From: Rehaibacterium terrae
GTDB taxonomy: Bacteria; Pseudomonadota; Gammaproteobacteria; Xanthomonadales; Xanthomonadaceae
DNA: 64,000 nucleotides
Reading direction: 5' to 3'
Assembly: GCF_014202935.1 (NCBI RefSeq)
Contig: NZ_JACHHX010000010.1
Coordinates: 1-64,000 of the forward strand
Made by a program: the position numbers and the translations under genes. This document shows, piece by piece, positions 49,397 through 64,000 of the stretch. Each line of letters begins with the position of its first letter. The first letter of the stretch is position 1. Under the pieces are notes generated by a model. That model was given only the letters and a program-made list of their open reading frames with translations. It did not search any database and was not told the origin of the DNA.

Positions 49397-49609
49397 TCAG
49401 CCTTTCGGCGGCAAACCGGACCCGCCTTGGCCGCCTTGCGACTCCTCGTCGCGGTGGATGCGCTGATAGATCTCTTCGCGATGAACGGCGACGTCCTTCG
49501 GCGCGGTGATGCCGATACGCACCTGGTTGCCCTTGACGCCGAGCACCGTGACGGTGACCGAGTCGCCGATCATGAGGGTTTCGCCTACCCGGCGGGTGAG
49601 AATAAGCAT
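49397..49609 (-). CDS. csrA: Carbon storage regulator CsrA
   Basis: Small RNA-binding dimer that controls translation of many mRNAs, including those for biofilm and c-di-GMP genes. The 70-residue protein has [33 protein letters not shown] and [16 protein letters not shown], with a Gly/Gln-rich tail. The ATG at 49609 follows GGAGACCACGC. It lies between alaS and tRNA-Ser, the standard position in xanthomonads and pseudomonads. Confidence 0.97.
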   Translation of the reverse strand: MLILTRRVGETLMIGDSVTVTVLGVKGNQVRIGITAPKDVAVHREEIYQRIHRDEESQGGQGGSGLPPKG

Positions 49610-49756
49610 TGCGTGGTCTCCTTGCCCGGTACTTCCGTGCGCCGGGTCCGCGACCGACCGCGACAGCGGCACAGCCCGCGGCGCTCCTTCATCCCCGCCC
49701 GGCGGGCGGCGACCGCATGGTAACGAAGCGATCACCGCCTGCGCAATCGTCGCGAA

Positions 49757-52405
<2,649 letters not shown>

Positions 52406-52529
52406 GCGGGTCGGCTGGGTCTGGAATACGGGGCGGCCGGTGCCGCCGCCGCCCTCAAGATGAGGCCGGAAACCCGGGCAGGCAACCACGAACCGCGAAA
52501 GCCGTTAAGGGTAGCAGGGACGCGGAGCC

Positions 52530-52850
52530 GGCGCTGCCATGGGCCCTGCCACGGGGCGGCGATGAGCAGGGCGCGGCGCGCTGGGGGCGCGGTCATGGCC
52601 GCTCCCATACCCGGACACATGGCCGCTCACACGGCCAGTGGCCCGGATGGAGCGAAGCGGAGCCCGGGACGAACACCGCGAACCCGCCCCGGATTCCGGC
52701 GCTGCGCGCCCGCACCCGGGCTATGGCTACTGCACGGTCGCAGAAGCTCCTGCTCGGCGCTGGGAGCCGCCATGGCGGCGATGGGCAGGCCGCGGCGCAT
52801 TGGATCGCGGCCATGGCCGCTGCCACATGGCGATACGGCTCCCGTCATGT
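52530..52850. repeat. REP-like repeat cluster upstream of alaS
   Basis: The 451-bp alaS-recX gap contains several palindromic units around CATGGC: GGTCATGGCCGC (52591), CATGGCCGCTCAC (52619), GCCGCCATGGCGGCG (52766) and GCGGCCATGGCCGC (52807). Two 46-47-bp direct repeats (52557-52603 and 52776-52821, CGGCGATGRGCAGG...CATGGCCGCT) flank a pair CCCGGATGGAGCGAAGCGGA (52642) and CCCGGATTCCGGCGC (52688) of a different repeat type. No gene is convincing here. Confidence 0.65.
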
Positions 52851-52856
52851 GCACGA

Positions 52857-53351
52857 CTACAGATCGGTGTCGGCATCGAAGCGGATGGCGGCGCGGACGC
52901 TGTCGTGGTCGAAGCCGCGACGGAACAGGAACTCGGCGGCCTTGCGGCGCTTGGCCGGGTCGGCCAGTTCGGCCGCGCTGTAACGGCGGGCGATGGCCTG
53001 GCGGGCGTTCTCGGCCCAGTCGGCCTCGCAGGCGGCCAGGGCAGCCTCGATCTGCTCTCCCGTCAGGCCATGCGTGCCCAGCTCGGCGCGGATCCGCAGC
53101 GGCCCATGGCCGGCGGCGGCGCGGCTGCGGGCCAGGCTTTCGGCGAAGCGGCCGTCGTCCTGCCAGCCCTGCCCGGCCAGCCGCTCGACCGCGGCCTCGG
53201 CCTCGTCGGCCTCGACGCCGCGGGCGGTCAGTTTGCGCTTGAGTTCACGGCGGGAGTGCTCACGCCGTACCAGCAGGCCGGCGGCCCGCTGATAGGCGCT
53301 CGGGGGCGGCCGTCGGCCGCGACGGCTGCGCTGACCGTCGTCCCGGTCCAA
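52857..53351 (-). CDS. recX: Recombination regulatory protein RecX
   Basis: Modulator of RecA that binds and inhibits its filaments. The 164-residue protein is helical with the family patterns [52 protein letters not shown] and [19 protein letters not shown]. The start appears to be TTG at 53351, one base after the recA stop, so translation may be coupled. Confidence 0.92.
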   Translation of the reverse strand: MDRDDGQRSRRGRRPPPSAYQRAAGLLVRREHSRRELKRKLTARGVEADEAEAAVERLAGQGWQDDGRFAESLARSRAAAGHGPLRIRAELGTHGLTGEQIEAALAACEADWAENARQAIARRYSAAELADPAKRRKAAEFLFRRGFDHDSVRAAIRFDADTDL

Positions 53352-53352
53352 C

Positions 53353-54387
<1,035 letters not shown>

Positions 54388-54558
54388 GGTCGTGTCCTCG
54401 GTGGAATGCGGGGGAACGGGATCAGTTTACGGGCGGAAAGTCGCAGCGGCTGAGACGCCACGACGCGGGTTCGAGACTGACGCCGGCGCCGGCCGCGCGG
54501 GATCGGCGGATGCCGGCCTGGCGGGTCGGAAAAACACCCGGTGGGGCCGCCTCACGGC

Positions 54559-55233
54559 TCACCGGCTGGGCCTCACCAGACCGCAGTACAGGCCCTCGAT
54601 GGCGAAGTCCTGGCCGGGCAGCACCTCGATCGGGGCGTGGTCTGGATTGCGCGGCAGCAGACGGATGCGGTCCTTGCCGATCTTGAGCAGCTTGACGGTG
54701 ATCTCGTCGTCGATGCGGGCGACCACGATCTGCCCGGAGCGGGCATCGCGGGTGCGGTGCACGCCGATCAGGTCGCCGTCGAGGATGCCCTCGTCGCGCA
54801 TCGAATCGCCCTTGACCTGCAGCAGGTAGTCCGGAGACGGCATGAACAGCGCGCGGTCGAGCAGCACCATCCGCTCCAGGCCGATGTCGGCGCCGATCGG
54901 CTGGCCCGCCGCCACCTGCCCGAGTACCGGCAGATGCAGGGCCTCGCCGCTGGCCACCGCCGAGGCCGGGGCGTCGTTACCGTGCGATGCCGGCGATTCA
55001 TCCACGCCCAGTTCGGCCAGCCCGGCCTCGGTCAGGCGCAGGCCGCGTGCCCGCCCGGGCACACGCTCGATGGCACCGGCCTGGGCGAGGGCGTCGAGGT
55101 GGTACTGCGCGGCGCGCACGCTGGAAAAACCCATCGCCCGCGCCAGCTCGGTCTGCGAGGGCGGCATGCCCTCGGCCTCGATGCGCTCGGCGATCAGGGC
55201 GAGCATGGCGCGCTGGGTGTCGGTGATCCGCAT
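54559..55233 (-). CDS. lexA: LexA repressor
   Basis: SOS repressor and self-cleaving serine protease. The 224-residue protein has a winged-helix DNA-binding domain (SQTELARAMGFSSVRAAQYH), a linker, the cleavage site QVAAGQP (Ala-Gly), catalytic Ser in VKGDSMRDEG and Lys in ITVKLLK. The helix-turn-helix is of the type that reads the xanthomonad box. The ATG at 55233 has the box 21 nt upstream. Confidence 0.96.
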   Translation of the reverse strand: MRITDTQRAMLALIAERIEAEGMPPSQTELARAMGFSSVRAAQYHLDALAQAGAIERVPGRARGLRLTEAGLAELGVDESPASHGNDAPASAVASGEALHLPVLGQVAAGQPIGADIGLERMVLLDRALFMPSPDYLLQVKGDSMRDEGILDGDLIGVHRTRDARSGQIVVARIDDEITVKLLKIGKDRIRLLPRNPDHAPIEVLPGQDFAIEGLYCGLVRPSR

Positions 55234-55253
55234 GGCAGGCTCCGGCGGGGCTG

Positions 55254-55272
55254 TTGGTAGCAATACTACTAA
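55254..55272 (-). promoter_or_regulatory. LexA box upstream of lexA
   Basis: The 19-bp near-palindrome TTGGTAGCAATACTACTAA lies 21 nt before the lexA start. It closely matches the Xanthomonas LexA operator TTAGTAGTAATACTACTAA, which differs from the E. coli CTGT-N8-ACAG box. Autoregulation of lexA is expected. Confidence 0.85.
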
Positions 55273-55321
55273 CTCGATTCGAGCCATGCAATGGGGGGCC
55301 GGGAAAGAGCATCGAGGCATC

Positions 55322-55386
55322 GTCATTCCCGCAAGGTGGGACCGAGCGTAGCCAAGGCGTAGCCGCGAAGCGGCCGAGTCCGGCGC
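55322..55386 (+). repeat. Half copy of the composite repeat
   Basis: In the lexA-pncC gap. It matches the left half of the element at 14745: GTCATTCCCGC, GGGACCGAGCG, AGCCGCGAAGCGGCCGAGTC and CGGCGCC. The right end is missing. Confidence 0.75.
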
Positions 55387-55435
55387 CTCTCGTGGTGAGG
55401 TCCGGCCATGTCCCGGGCGGTGCTTCCGCCGCGCC

Positions 55436-55942
55436 TCACGCGACCGTGTCGAGCAGCCCCCGCAGCGCCGCAGCCACGGTCTGCCGGCGCACCGCCTCGC
55501 GGTCGCCATCGAAATGGAACAGTTCGGCGACCGGATAGCCGCCGCGCCGCTTCCAGCCGATCCAGACCGTGCCGACCGGCTTGTCCGGGGTGCCGCCACC
55601 GGGGCCGGCGATCCCGGTCACCGCCACCGCCACGCTCGCGCCGGAATGGATCAAGGCCCCGGACACCATCTCCAGCACCGTCTCGCGGCTGACCGCGCCG
55701 TGCTCCATGAGCGTCTCCGGCCGCACGCCGAGCAGCGCCTGCTTGGCCTCGTAGCTGTACGCGGCCAGCCCGCAGTCGAACCAGTCCGAACAGCCGGGTA
55801 TGTCGGTGATGGTCTTGGCGATCCAGCCGCCGGTGCAGCTCTCGGCGGTGACCAGCATCAGGTGGTGCGCCTTGAGCGTGCGACCGACCCGCTCGGCCAG
55901 CGCATGCAGGGTGGTGTCGTCGGGAACGGTGGCGGCATCCAT
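55436..55942 (-). CDS. pncC: Nicotinamide-nucleotide amidase (CinA C-terminal domain)
   Basis: Deamidates NMN to nicotinate mononucleotide in pyridine-nucleotide salvage. The 168-residue protein is a stand-alone CinA C-terminal domain with [73 protein letters not shown]-type signature and a C-terminal helix. It is divergent from mutS with only 43 bp between starts, so the two promoters overlap. Confidence 0.95.
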   Translation of the reverse strand: MDAATVPDDTTLHALAERVGRTLKAHHLMLVTAESCTGGWIAKTITDIPGCSDWFDCGLAAYSYEAKQALLGVRPETLMEHGAVSRETVLEMVSGALIHSGASVAVAVTGIAGPGGGTPDKPVGTVWIGWKRRGGYPVAELFHFDGDREAVRRQTVAAALRGLLDTVA

Positions 55943-55985
55943 GCCGCTAGAATACCCGGCCCTGCCCCTGTCCGATGCCCCGCGG

Positions 55986-58553
<2,568 letters not shown>

Positions 58554-58625
58554 CCGGTGATCGCGCCATCAGGCTTGCGCTGTGCAGCCACCGGCCATGC
58601 CGGCATTCCATAGCCGGAAGATATC

Positions 58626-58649
58626 GAAATCGTAGACACATTCGATTTC
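58626..58649 (+). promoter_or_regulatory. Palindromic operator candidate upstream of katG
   Basis: GAAATCG and CGATTTC form a 7-bp inverted repeat with 10 nt between centres, about 85 bp before the katG start. The position suits an OxyR-type or other peroxide-responsive operator, but the match to the OxyR consensus is only partial. Confidence 0.35.
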
Positions 58650-58672
58650 ACTTCGCGACCGCTGCGGACTAG

Positions 58673-60919
<2,247 letters not shown>

Positions 60920-60932
60920 GGGCCGTCACAGT

Positions 60933-60965
60933 CCGGGCCCGGGGCCTCGATCCCCCCGGGCCCGG
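60933..60965. terminator. Shared hairpin between katG and the convergent PLP enzyme gene
   Basis: A 12-bp stem CCGGGCCCGGGG / CCCCGGGCCCGG with a 9-nt loop. It lies between the two convergent stops and may end both transcripts; there is no clear T-tract. Confidence 0.6.
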
Positions 60966-60973
60966 GTTCCGGC

Positions 60974-62170
60974 TCAGGCGGCGTTGTCCACCGCCAGGGC
61001 GGCCTCCGCCGCTGTCAGCGCCTGGGCCAGATCCGCCCACAGGTCCTCGACGTGCTCGATGCCCACGCTCAAGCGCAGCATCCCGGGCGTGATGCCGCAG
61101 CCGGCCTTGGCACCCTCCTCCACCACCCGGTGGGTCAGGCCGGACGGATGCTGGATCAGGCTGTCGACCGAGCCGAGGCTGACCGCCGGGGTCACCAACC
61201 GCACCGCACGCATCAGCGCAGCGGCAGCGGCGTAGCCGGCGCGCAGCTCGAACGCGATCAGCGCGCCGGGGCCCTGCATCTGGCTGCGCGCGAGGTGGGC
61301 GTTCTTCACCGTGCCCAGTCCCGGATAGAAGACCCGGGCGACCGCCGGATGCGCAGCCAGACGCTCGGCCAGCACCTGCGCATTGGCTTGGGCGCGTTCC
61401 ACCCGCAGCCCCAGCGTAGGCAGACCGCGGTGCAGCAGGTAGGCGGCCAGCGGGTGCAGCAGCGCGCCGGTGGCGGCGCGTACCTGGCGCAGCGGCCGGG
61501 CGCGATCCTCGCTGCAGCAGATCACGCCGGCGATCACGTCGCCGTGGCCGCCAAGGAACTTGGTGGCGCTGTGCAGCACGTAGGTCGCGCCCAGTTCGAA
61601 CGGCCGCTGCAGCACCGGCGTGGCGAAGGTCGAATCGACCAGTACCGGCACCTCGCCGGCCGCCGTCGCGACGGCACGGACATCGACCAGATCGAGGGTC
61701 GGATTGGCCGGCGTCTCGATGATCACCAGCGCGGTGTCCGGGCGGATCTTCGCGGCGATCTCGTCCGGCTGCACGAACTCGGCCCGGATACCGGCCAGTC
61801 CGCAGGCGAGCAGATGATCGGAGGTGCCGTAAAGCGGCCGCACCACCAACACGTGACCGCCGCGCGTGCGCGCCGCCAGCAGCATCGCGGTCAGTGCCGC
61901 CATGCCCGAACCGAAGGCCACGCAGGCCTCGGTCCCTTCCAGTCGCGCCAGCGCCTGCTCGACGCGCGCGACCGTGGGGTTGTGCAGGCGGGCGTAGATC
62001 GGGTTGGCGGCCGCGGCCTCGCCCGCGACCAGTGCGTCGAAGCTGGCGGTACCGACCTGAAGGTCGGCAACCGGATAGGTGGTCGACAGGTCGATCGGCG
62101 GCGCATGGACGCCGAGGTCCGGGAAGTCCTCGCGGCCGGCATGGACGGCAAGCGTGTCGAAGCGATGCAT
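60974..62170 (-). CDS. Cys/Met-metabolism PLP enzyme (cystathionine gamma-synthase / methionine gamma-lyase type)
   Basis: PLP-dependent enzyme acting on sulfur amino acids. The 398-residue protein has PIYARLHNPTVARVEQALARL, ACVAFGSGMAA, RPLYGTSDHLL (active-site Tyr), ETPANPTLDLVD, the PLP-Lys site SATKFLGGHGDVIAG and the C-terminal SLGSVDSLIQHPS, RLSVGIEHVEDL. Members include MetB, MetC, MetZ and methionine gamma-lyase; sequence alone does not separate them. The divergent Lrp-type gene next to it is the arrangement seen for methionine gamma-lyase and related catabolic enzymes, which favours a degradative role. Confidence 0.88.
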   Translation of the reverse strand: MHRFDTLAVHAGREDFPDLGVHAPPIDLSTTYPVADLQVGTASFDALVAGEAAAANPIYARLHNPTVARVEQALARLEGTEACVAFGSGMAALTAMLLAARTRGGHVLVVRPLYGTSDHLLACGLAGIRAEFVQPDEIAAKIRPDTALVIIETPANPTLDLVDVRAVATAAGEVPVLVDSTFATPVLQRPFELGATYVLHSATKFLGGHGDVIAGVICCSEDRARPLRQVRAATGALLHPLAAYLLHRGLPTLGLRVERAQANAQVLAERLAAHPAVARVFYPGLGTVKNAHLARSQMQGPGALIAFELRAGYAAAAALMRAVRLVTPAVSLGSVDSLIQHPSGLTHRVVEEGAKAGCGITPGMLRLSVGIEHVEDLWADLAQALTAAEAALAVDNAA

Positions 62171-62203
62171 TTCGCACTCCGTTCCAGAAACTCAGCCGAT
62201 GCT

Positions 62204-62213
62204 AGAAGCTTCT
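62204..62213. promoter_or_regulatory. Possible Lrp-type operator
   Basis: The perfect palindrome AGAAGCTTCT lies in the 92-bp divergent gap between the PLP enzyme gene and the Lrp/AsnC gene. It may be a regulator site for both promoters; it is short, so this is only suggestive. Confidence 0.3.
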
Positions 62214-62262
62214 GCGGATGATAGATTGCATGCCGAACAAGATTTCCTGATCGAGGGTTCCC

Positions 62263-62736
62263 GTGGACCTGGACCGAATCGACTTCGCCCTCCTGCGGCT
62301 GCTGCGGAAGAATGCCCGGATGCCGAACAAGGCGCTGGCCGAACGGGTGGGCATCGCGCCGTCCACGGCGCTGGAACGGGTGCGGCGGTTGCGCGAGGCG
62401 CGGGCCATCGAGGGCTACCACGCCGAAATCGCCCCGGCCGCGGTCGGCATCGGCCTGCAGGCGCTGGTGGCGGTGCGGCTGGCGCGGCATTCGCGCGAGC
62501 TGGTCGACGGCTTCCACGACCATCTGCTGCGGCTGCCGGAAGTGCTGGCCTTCTACCATCTCGCCGGCGCCGACGACTTCCTGGTGCATGTCGGCGTGCG
62601 CGACGCGGAGCATCTGCGCGACTTCGCCCTGACCGCCTTCACCGAACGCCCCGAAGTGGCCCACATCGAGACGCGGCTGATCTTCGAATTCCGGCGCAAT
62701 CCCGAGCTGCCGGTGTACCGCCGCGCCGAGGCGTGA
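62263..62736 (+). CDS. Lrp/AsnC family transcriptional regulator
   Basis: DNA-binding regulator responding to amino acids. The 157-residue protein has an N-terminal helix-turn-helix (DRIDFALLRLLRKNARMPNKALAERVGIAPSTALERVRRL region) and a C-terminal RAM/ACT-like ligand domain with VLAFYHLAGADDFLVHVGV. The start is GTG 62263. It faces the PLP sulfur amino-acid enzyme, its likely target, as with MdeR-type regulators. Confidence 0.93.
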   Translation: MDLDRIDFALLRLLRKNARMPNKALAERVGIAPSTALERVRRLREARAIEGYHAEIAPAAVGIGLQALVAVRLARHSRELVDGFHDHLLRLPEVLAFYHLAGADDFLVHVGVRDAEHLRDFALTAFTERPEVAHIETRLIFEFRRNPELPVYRRAEA

Positions 62737-62748
62737 GCCGCGCCGGCT

Positions 62749-63174
62749 TCACTGCGGGAACCACGGCGGCAGCTTGCCCTTGCCGCCATCCTTGAGCGCG
62801 CGGATTTGCCGGCGCGACTTCTTGTCCGGCCGTGTGGCCGGCGCGGCCAGCCCGGCGCCCGACAGCCGGCGCTGTTCGCGCTCGGCCTGGCGGCGTGCGC
62901 GGGAGGCTTCGCTTTCGCTGTAGAGCCGTTGCGCCAGCGGCGCCGGGCCGCGCTGCTCGCTGAGGCCGAGCACCTCGATCTCGTAGCGCTCGCCGGCGCG
63001 ATTGACGACCAGCCGGTCACCCACCCGCACCGGCTTGGCGGGCTTGCCGCCGACGCCGTTGAGCTCGACCTTGCCACCCTCGACGGCCTGCTTGGCGAGG
63101 CTCCGGGTCTTGAAGAAGCGCGCGGCCCAGAGCCAGACATCCAGACGGACGGCGGCGGACGTGGAATCGTTCAT
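62749..63174 (-). CDS. hslR: Heat shock protein 15 (S4-domain RNA-binding protein)
   Basis: Hsp15 binds free 50S subunits carrying a nascent chain and helps rescue stalled ribosomes. The 141-residue protein starts with an S4 domain (RLDVWLWAARFFKTRSLAKQ, GGKVELNGVGGKPAKPVRVGD) and ends with a basic Arg/Lys-rich tail. The stop is 12 nt from the convergent Lrp gene. Confidence 0.93.
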   Translation of the reverse strand: MNDSTSAAVRLDVWLWAARFFKTRSLAKQAVEGGKVELNGVGGKPAKPVRVGDRLVVNRAGERYEIEVLGLSEQRGPAPLAQRLYSESEASRARRQAEREQRRLSGAGLAAPATRPDKKSRRQIRALKDGGKGKLPPWFPQ

Positions 63175-63279
63175 CGGCGGCGGAACCCGGGCGAGACGGA
63201 CTGGTGGAGCTGGGCGTGGATTGTCTCAAGTCCTGCCCCGACGTGCCGATACCGGAACAACGCAACCCGCCGGACCGCC

Positions 63280-64000
63280 ATGTCGAACGCCGCCCCGCGC
63301 CTGACTCCCGTCACGCCCGTCCCCCCGCAGGATCTGCACGACATCCTGCAGGAGTGGAGTCAGCTCATCACCGCATTGGCCAGCCTGATCCGCGAGAACG
63401 TCGAGGGCCTGCTGCCGGCCGTGTTCGGGCTGGCCAACCTGGCCAACCGGGCCAACGAGGCCCAGATCGACGCCGTCGGCCAGGCCCGCGAGGCCGAGGC
63501 CTCGCTGCGCGACCGCGCCTTTGCCCTGCGCGCCGCGCTGGCACCGCTGGCGCATGAGGTCGCCGCCCGCAAGGCCGACGCCAAACGCCAGTGCGTGCTC
63601 ACCGAACGTGCCCGCGCGCTGCGCGCGCAGGCGCCCGAAGGCTCCGAGCTGGCCGACTTTCTCGACAGCCTGGTCGCCCATGACGACGCCGTGCTCCCCG
63701 CCGCGCGCCGATTGTGCGAAACCGCCGAACGCACCGTGTTCGGCGTGCAGCACGCGCTCGACGCGCTCGATGCCGATCTCAGCCAAACCCACCAGCAACT
63801 GCACGACGACAGCGAGCAGCTGCAGGCCGCCGCCGCCCGCGTGCGGCAGTTCGCCGAGTCGAGCAAGCAGGCGATCGACCAACTGATCCTGAAGCTGCAG
63901 TTCCAGGACCGCACCGACCAGATCCTGTCGCACCTGAAGACCGACTTCGAAAGCCTGAGCCGGTTGCTCAGCACCCTGGGCGAACAGCAGTTCGACGCCC
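63280..64000 (+). CDS. Coiled-coil chemotaxis-receptor-like protein (partial)
   Basis: The frame runs off the window after 240 codons. From ATG 63280 (MSNAAPRLTPVTPVP) the product is almost all alpha-helical, rich in Ala, Leu, Glu and Arg, with no membrane segment or signal peptide. Near residue 208 it has LILKLQFQDRTDQILSHLK, which resembles the LQFQDRxxQIL motif found in cytosolic MCP-like and chemotaxis phosphatase-associated proteins. Function is not certain; a chemotaxis or methyl-accepting role is a guess from that motif. It is divergent from hslR. Confidence 0.6.
   Translation, partial: MSNAAPRLTPVTPVPPQDLHDILQEWSQLITALASLIRENVEGLLPAVFGLANLANRANEAQIDAVGQAREAEASLRDRAFALRAALAPLAHEVAARKADAKRQCVLTERARALRAQAPEGSELADFLDSLVAHDDAVLPAARRLCETAERTVFGVQHALDALDADLSQTHQQLHDDSEQLQAAAARVRQFAESSKQAIDQLILKLQFQDRTDQILSHLKTDFESLSRLLSTLGEQQFDA

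Noticed and set aside
54388-54558. SOS box in front of recA
   Set aside because: No TTAG-N6-TACTA or CTG-N10-CAG pattern was found in the 171-bp gap; the only good LexA box is before lexA.

Overview
The window is a high-GC chromosomal segment of a gammaproteobacterium, most likely of the order Xanthomonadales (Lysobacterales). Reasons seen in the sequence: the gene string pmbA | yjgA-tldD-yhdP-rng-maf-rlmH-rsfS-nadD-holA-lptE-leuS; the lexA-recA-recX-alaS-csrA-tRNA-Ser-tRNA-Arg string; a LexA box of the TTAG-N-TACTAA type found in xanthomonads upstream of lexA; tandem M13 metallopeptidase lipoproteins; and several families of short intergenic repeats. The assignment is inference from gene content, not a database match. 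No plasmid, phage, IS transposase or CRISPR array is visible.

Layout. 1-8 kb: a cellulose synthase operon (small membrane protein, bcsA, bcsB, bcsZ, bcsC) whose three bcs junctions are all 4-nt ATGA overlaps. 8.1-9.1 kb: a scar region with a broken RHS-repeat fragment (minus strand), a long palindrome resembling an integron attC site, and a membrane-protein ORF starting 20 nt after it, like an integron gene cassette. 9.2-10.8 kb: xseB-ispA and a DUF4870 protein. 10.9-31 kb: the pmbA/yjgA/tldD ... leuS housekeeping string (protease factor for peptide maturation, AsmA-like lipid transport, RNase G, Maf, ribosome methylation and silencing, NAD synthesis, clamp loader, LPS transport, leucyl-tRNA synthetase). 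Two opposite-strand insertions interrupt it: a decayed pilus-type locus (truncated AAA ATPase joined to a truncated histidine kinase, then an intact pseudopilin) and a GGDEF membrane protein.

31-44 kb: an exported amidohydrolase; a thioredoxin-TPR / DUF4442 / FGE-sulfatase-domain / DUF502 run; a DUF885 lipoprotein peptidase; a beta-CASP RNase; serA translationally coupled to a histidine-phosphatase gene; thpR; and a GGDEF gene with an apparent 1-nt frameshift near its end. 44-49 kb: two tandem M13 peptidase genes and the two tRNAs. 49-58.6 kb: csrA, alaS, recX, recA, lexA, pncC, mutS, a stress and DNA-repair block. 58.7-64 kb: katG, a PLP-dependent sulfur amino-acid enzyme with a divergent Lrp-type regulator, hslR, and a partial coiled-coil gene that runs off the window.

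Between genes there are at least four repeat types: an about 120-bp element with inverted ends starting GTCATTCCCGC (two full copies, plus a variant, a half copy and a lone palindrome), heptamer-type short tandem arrays, a REP-like CATGGC cluster upstream of alaS, and a CTCCCC/GGGGAG inverted pair upstream of lptE. I did not find a clearly new defence or biosynthetic system. The best candidates for something undescribed are the attC-like cassette scar, the ATPase-kinase chimera, the MITE-like composite repeat and the serA-coupled phosphatase.
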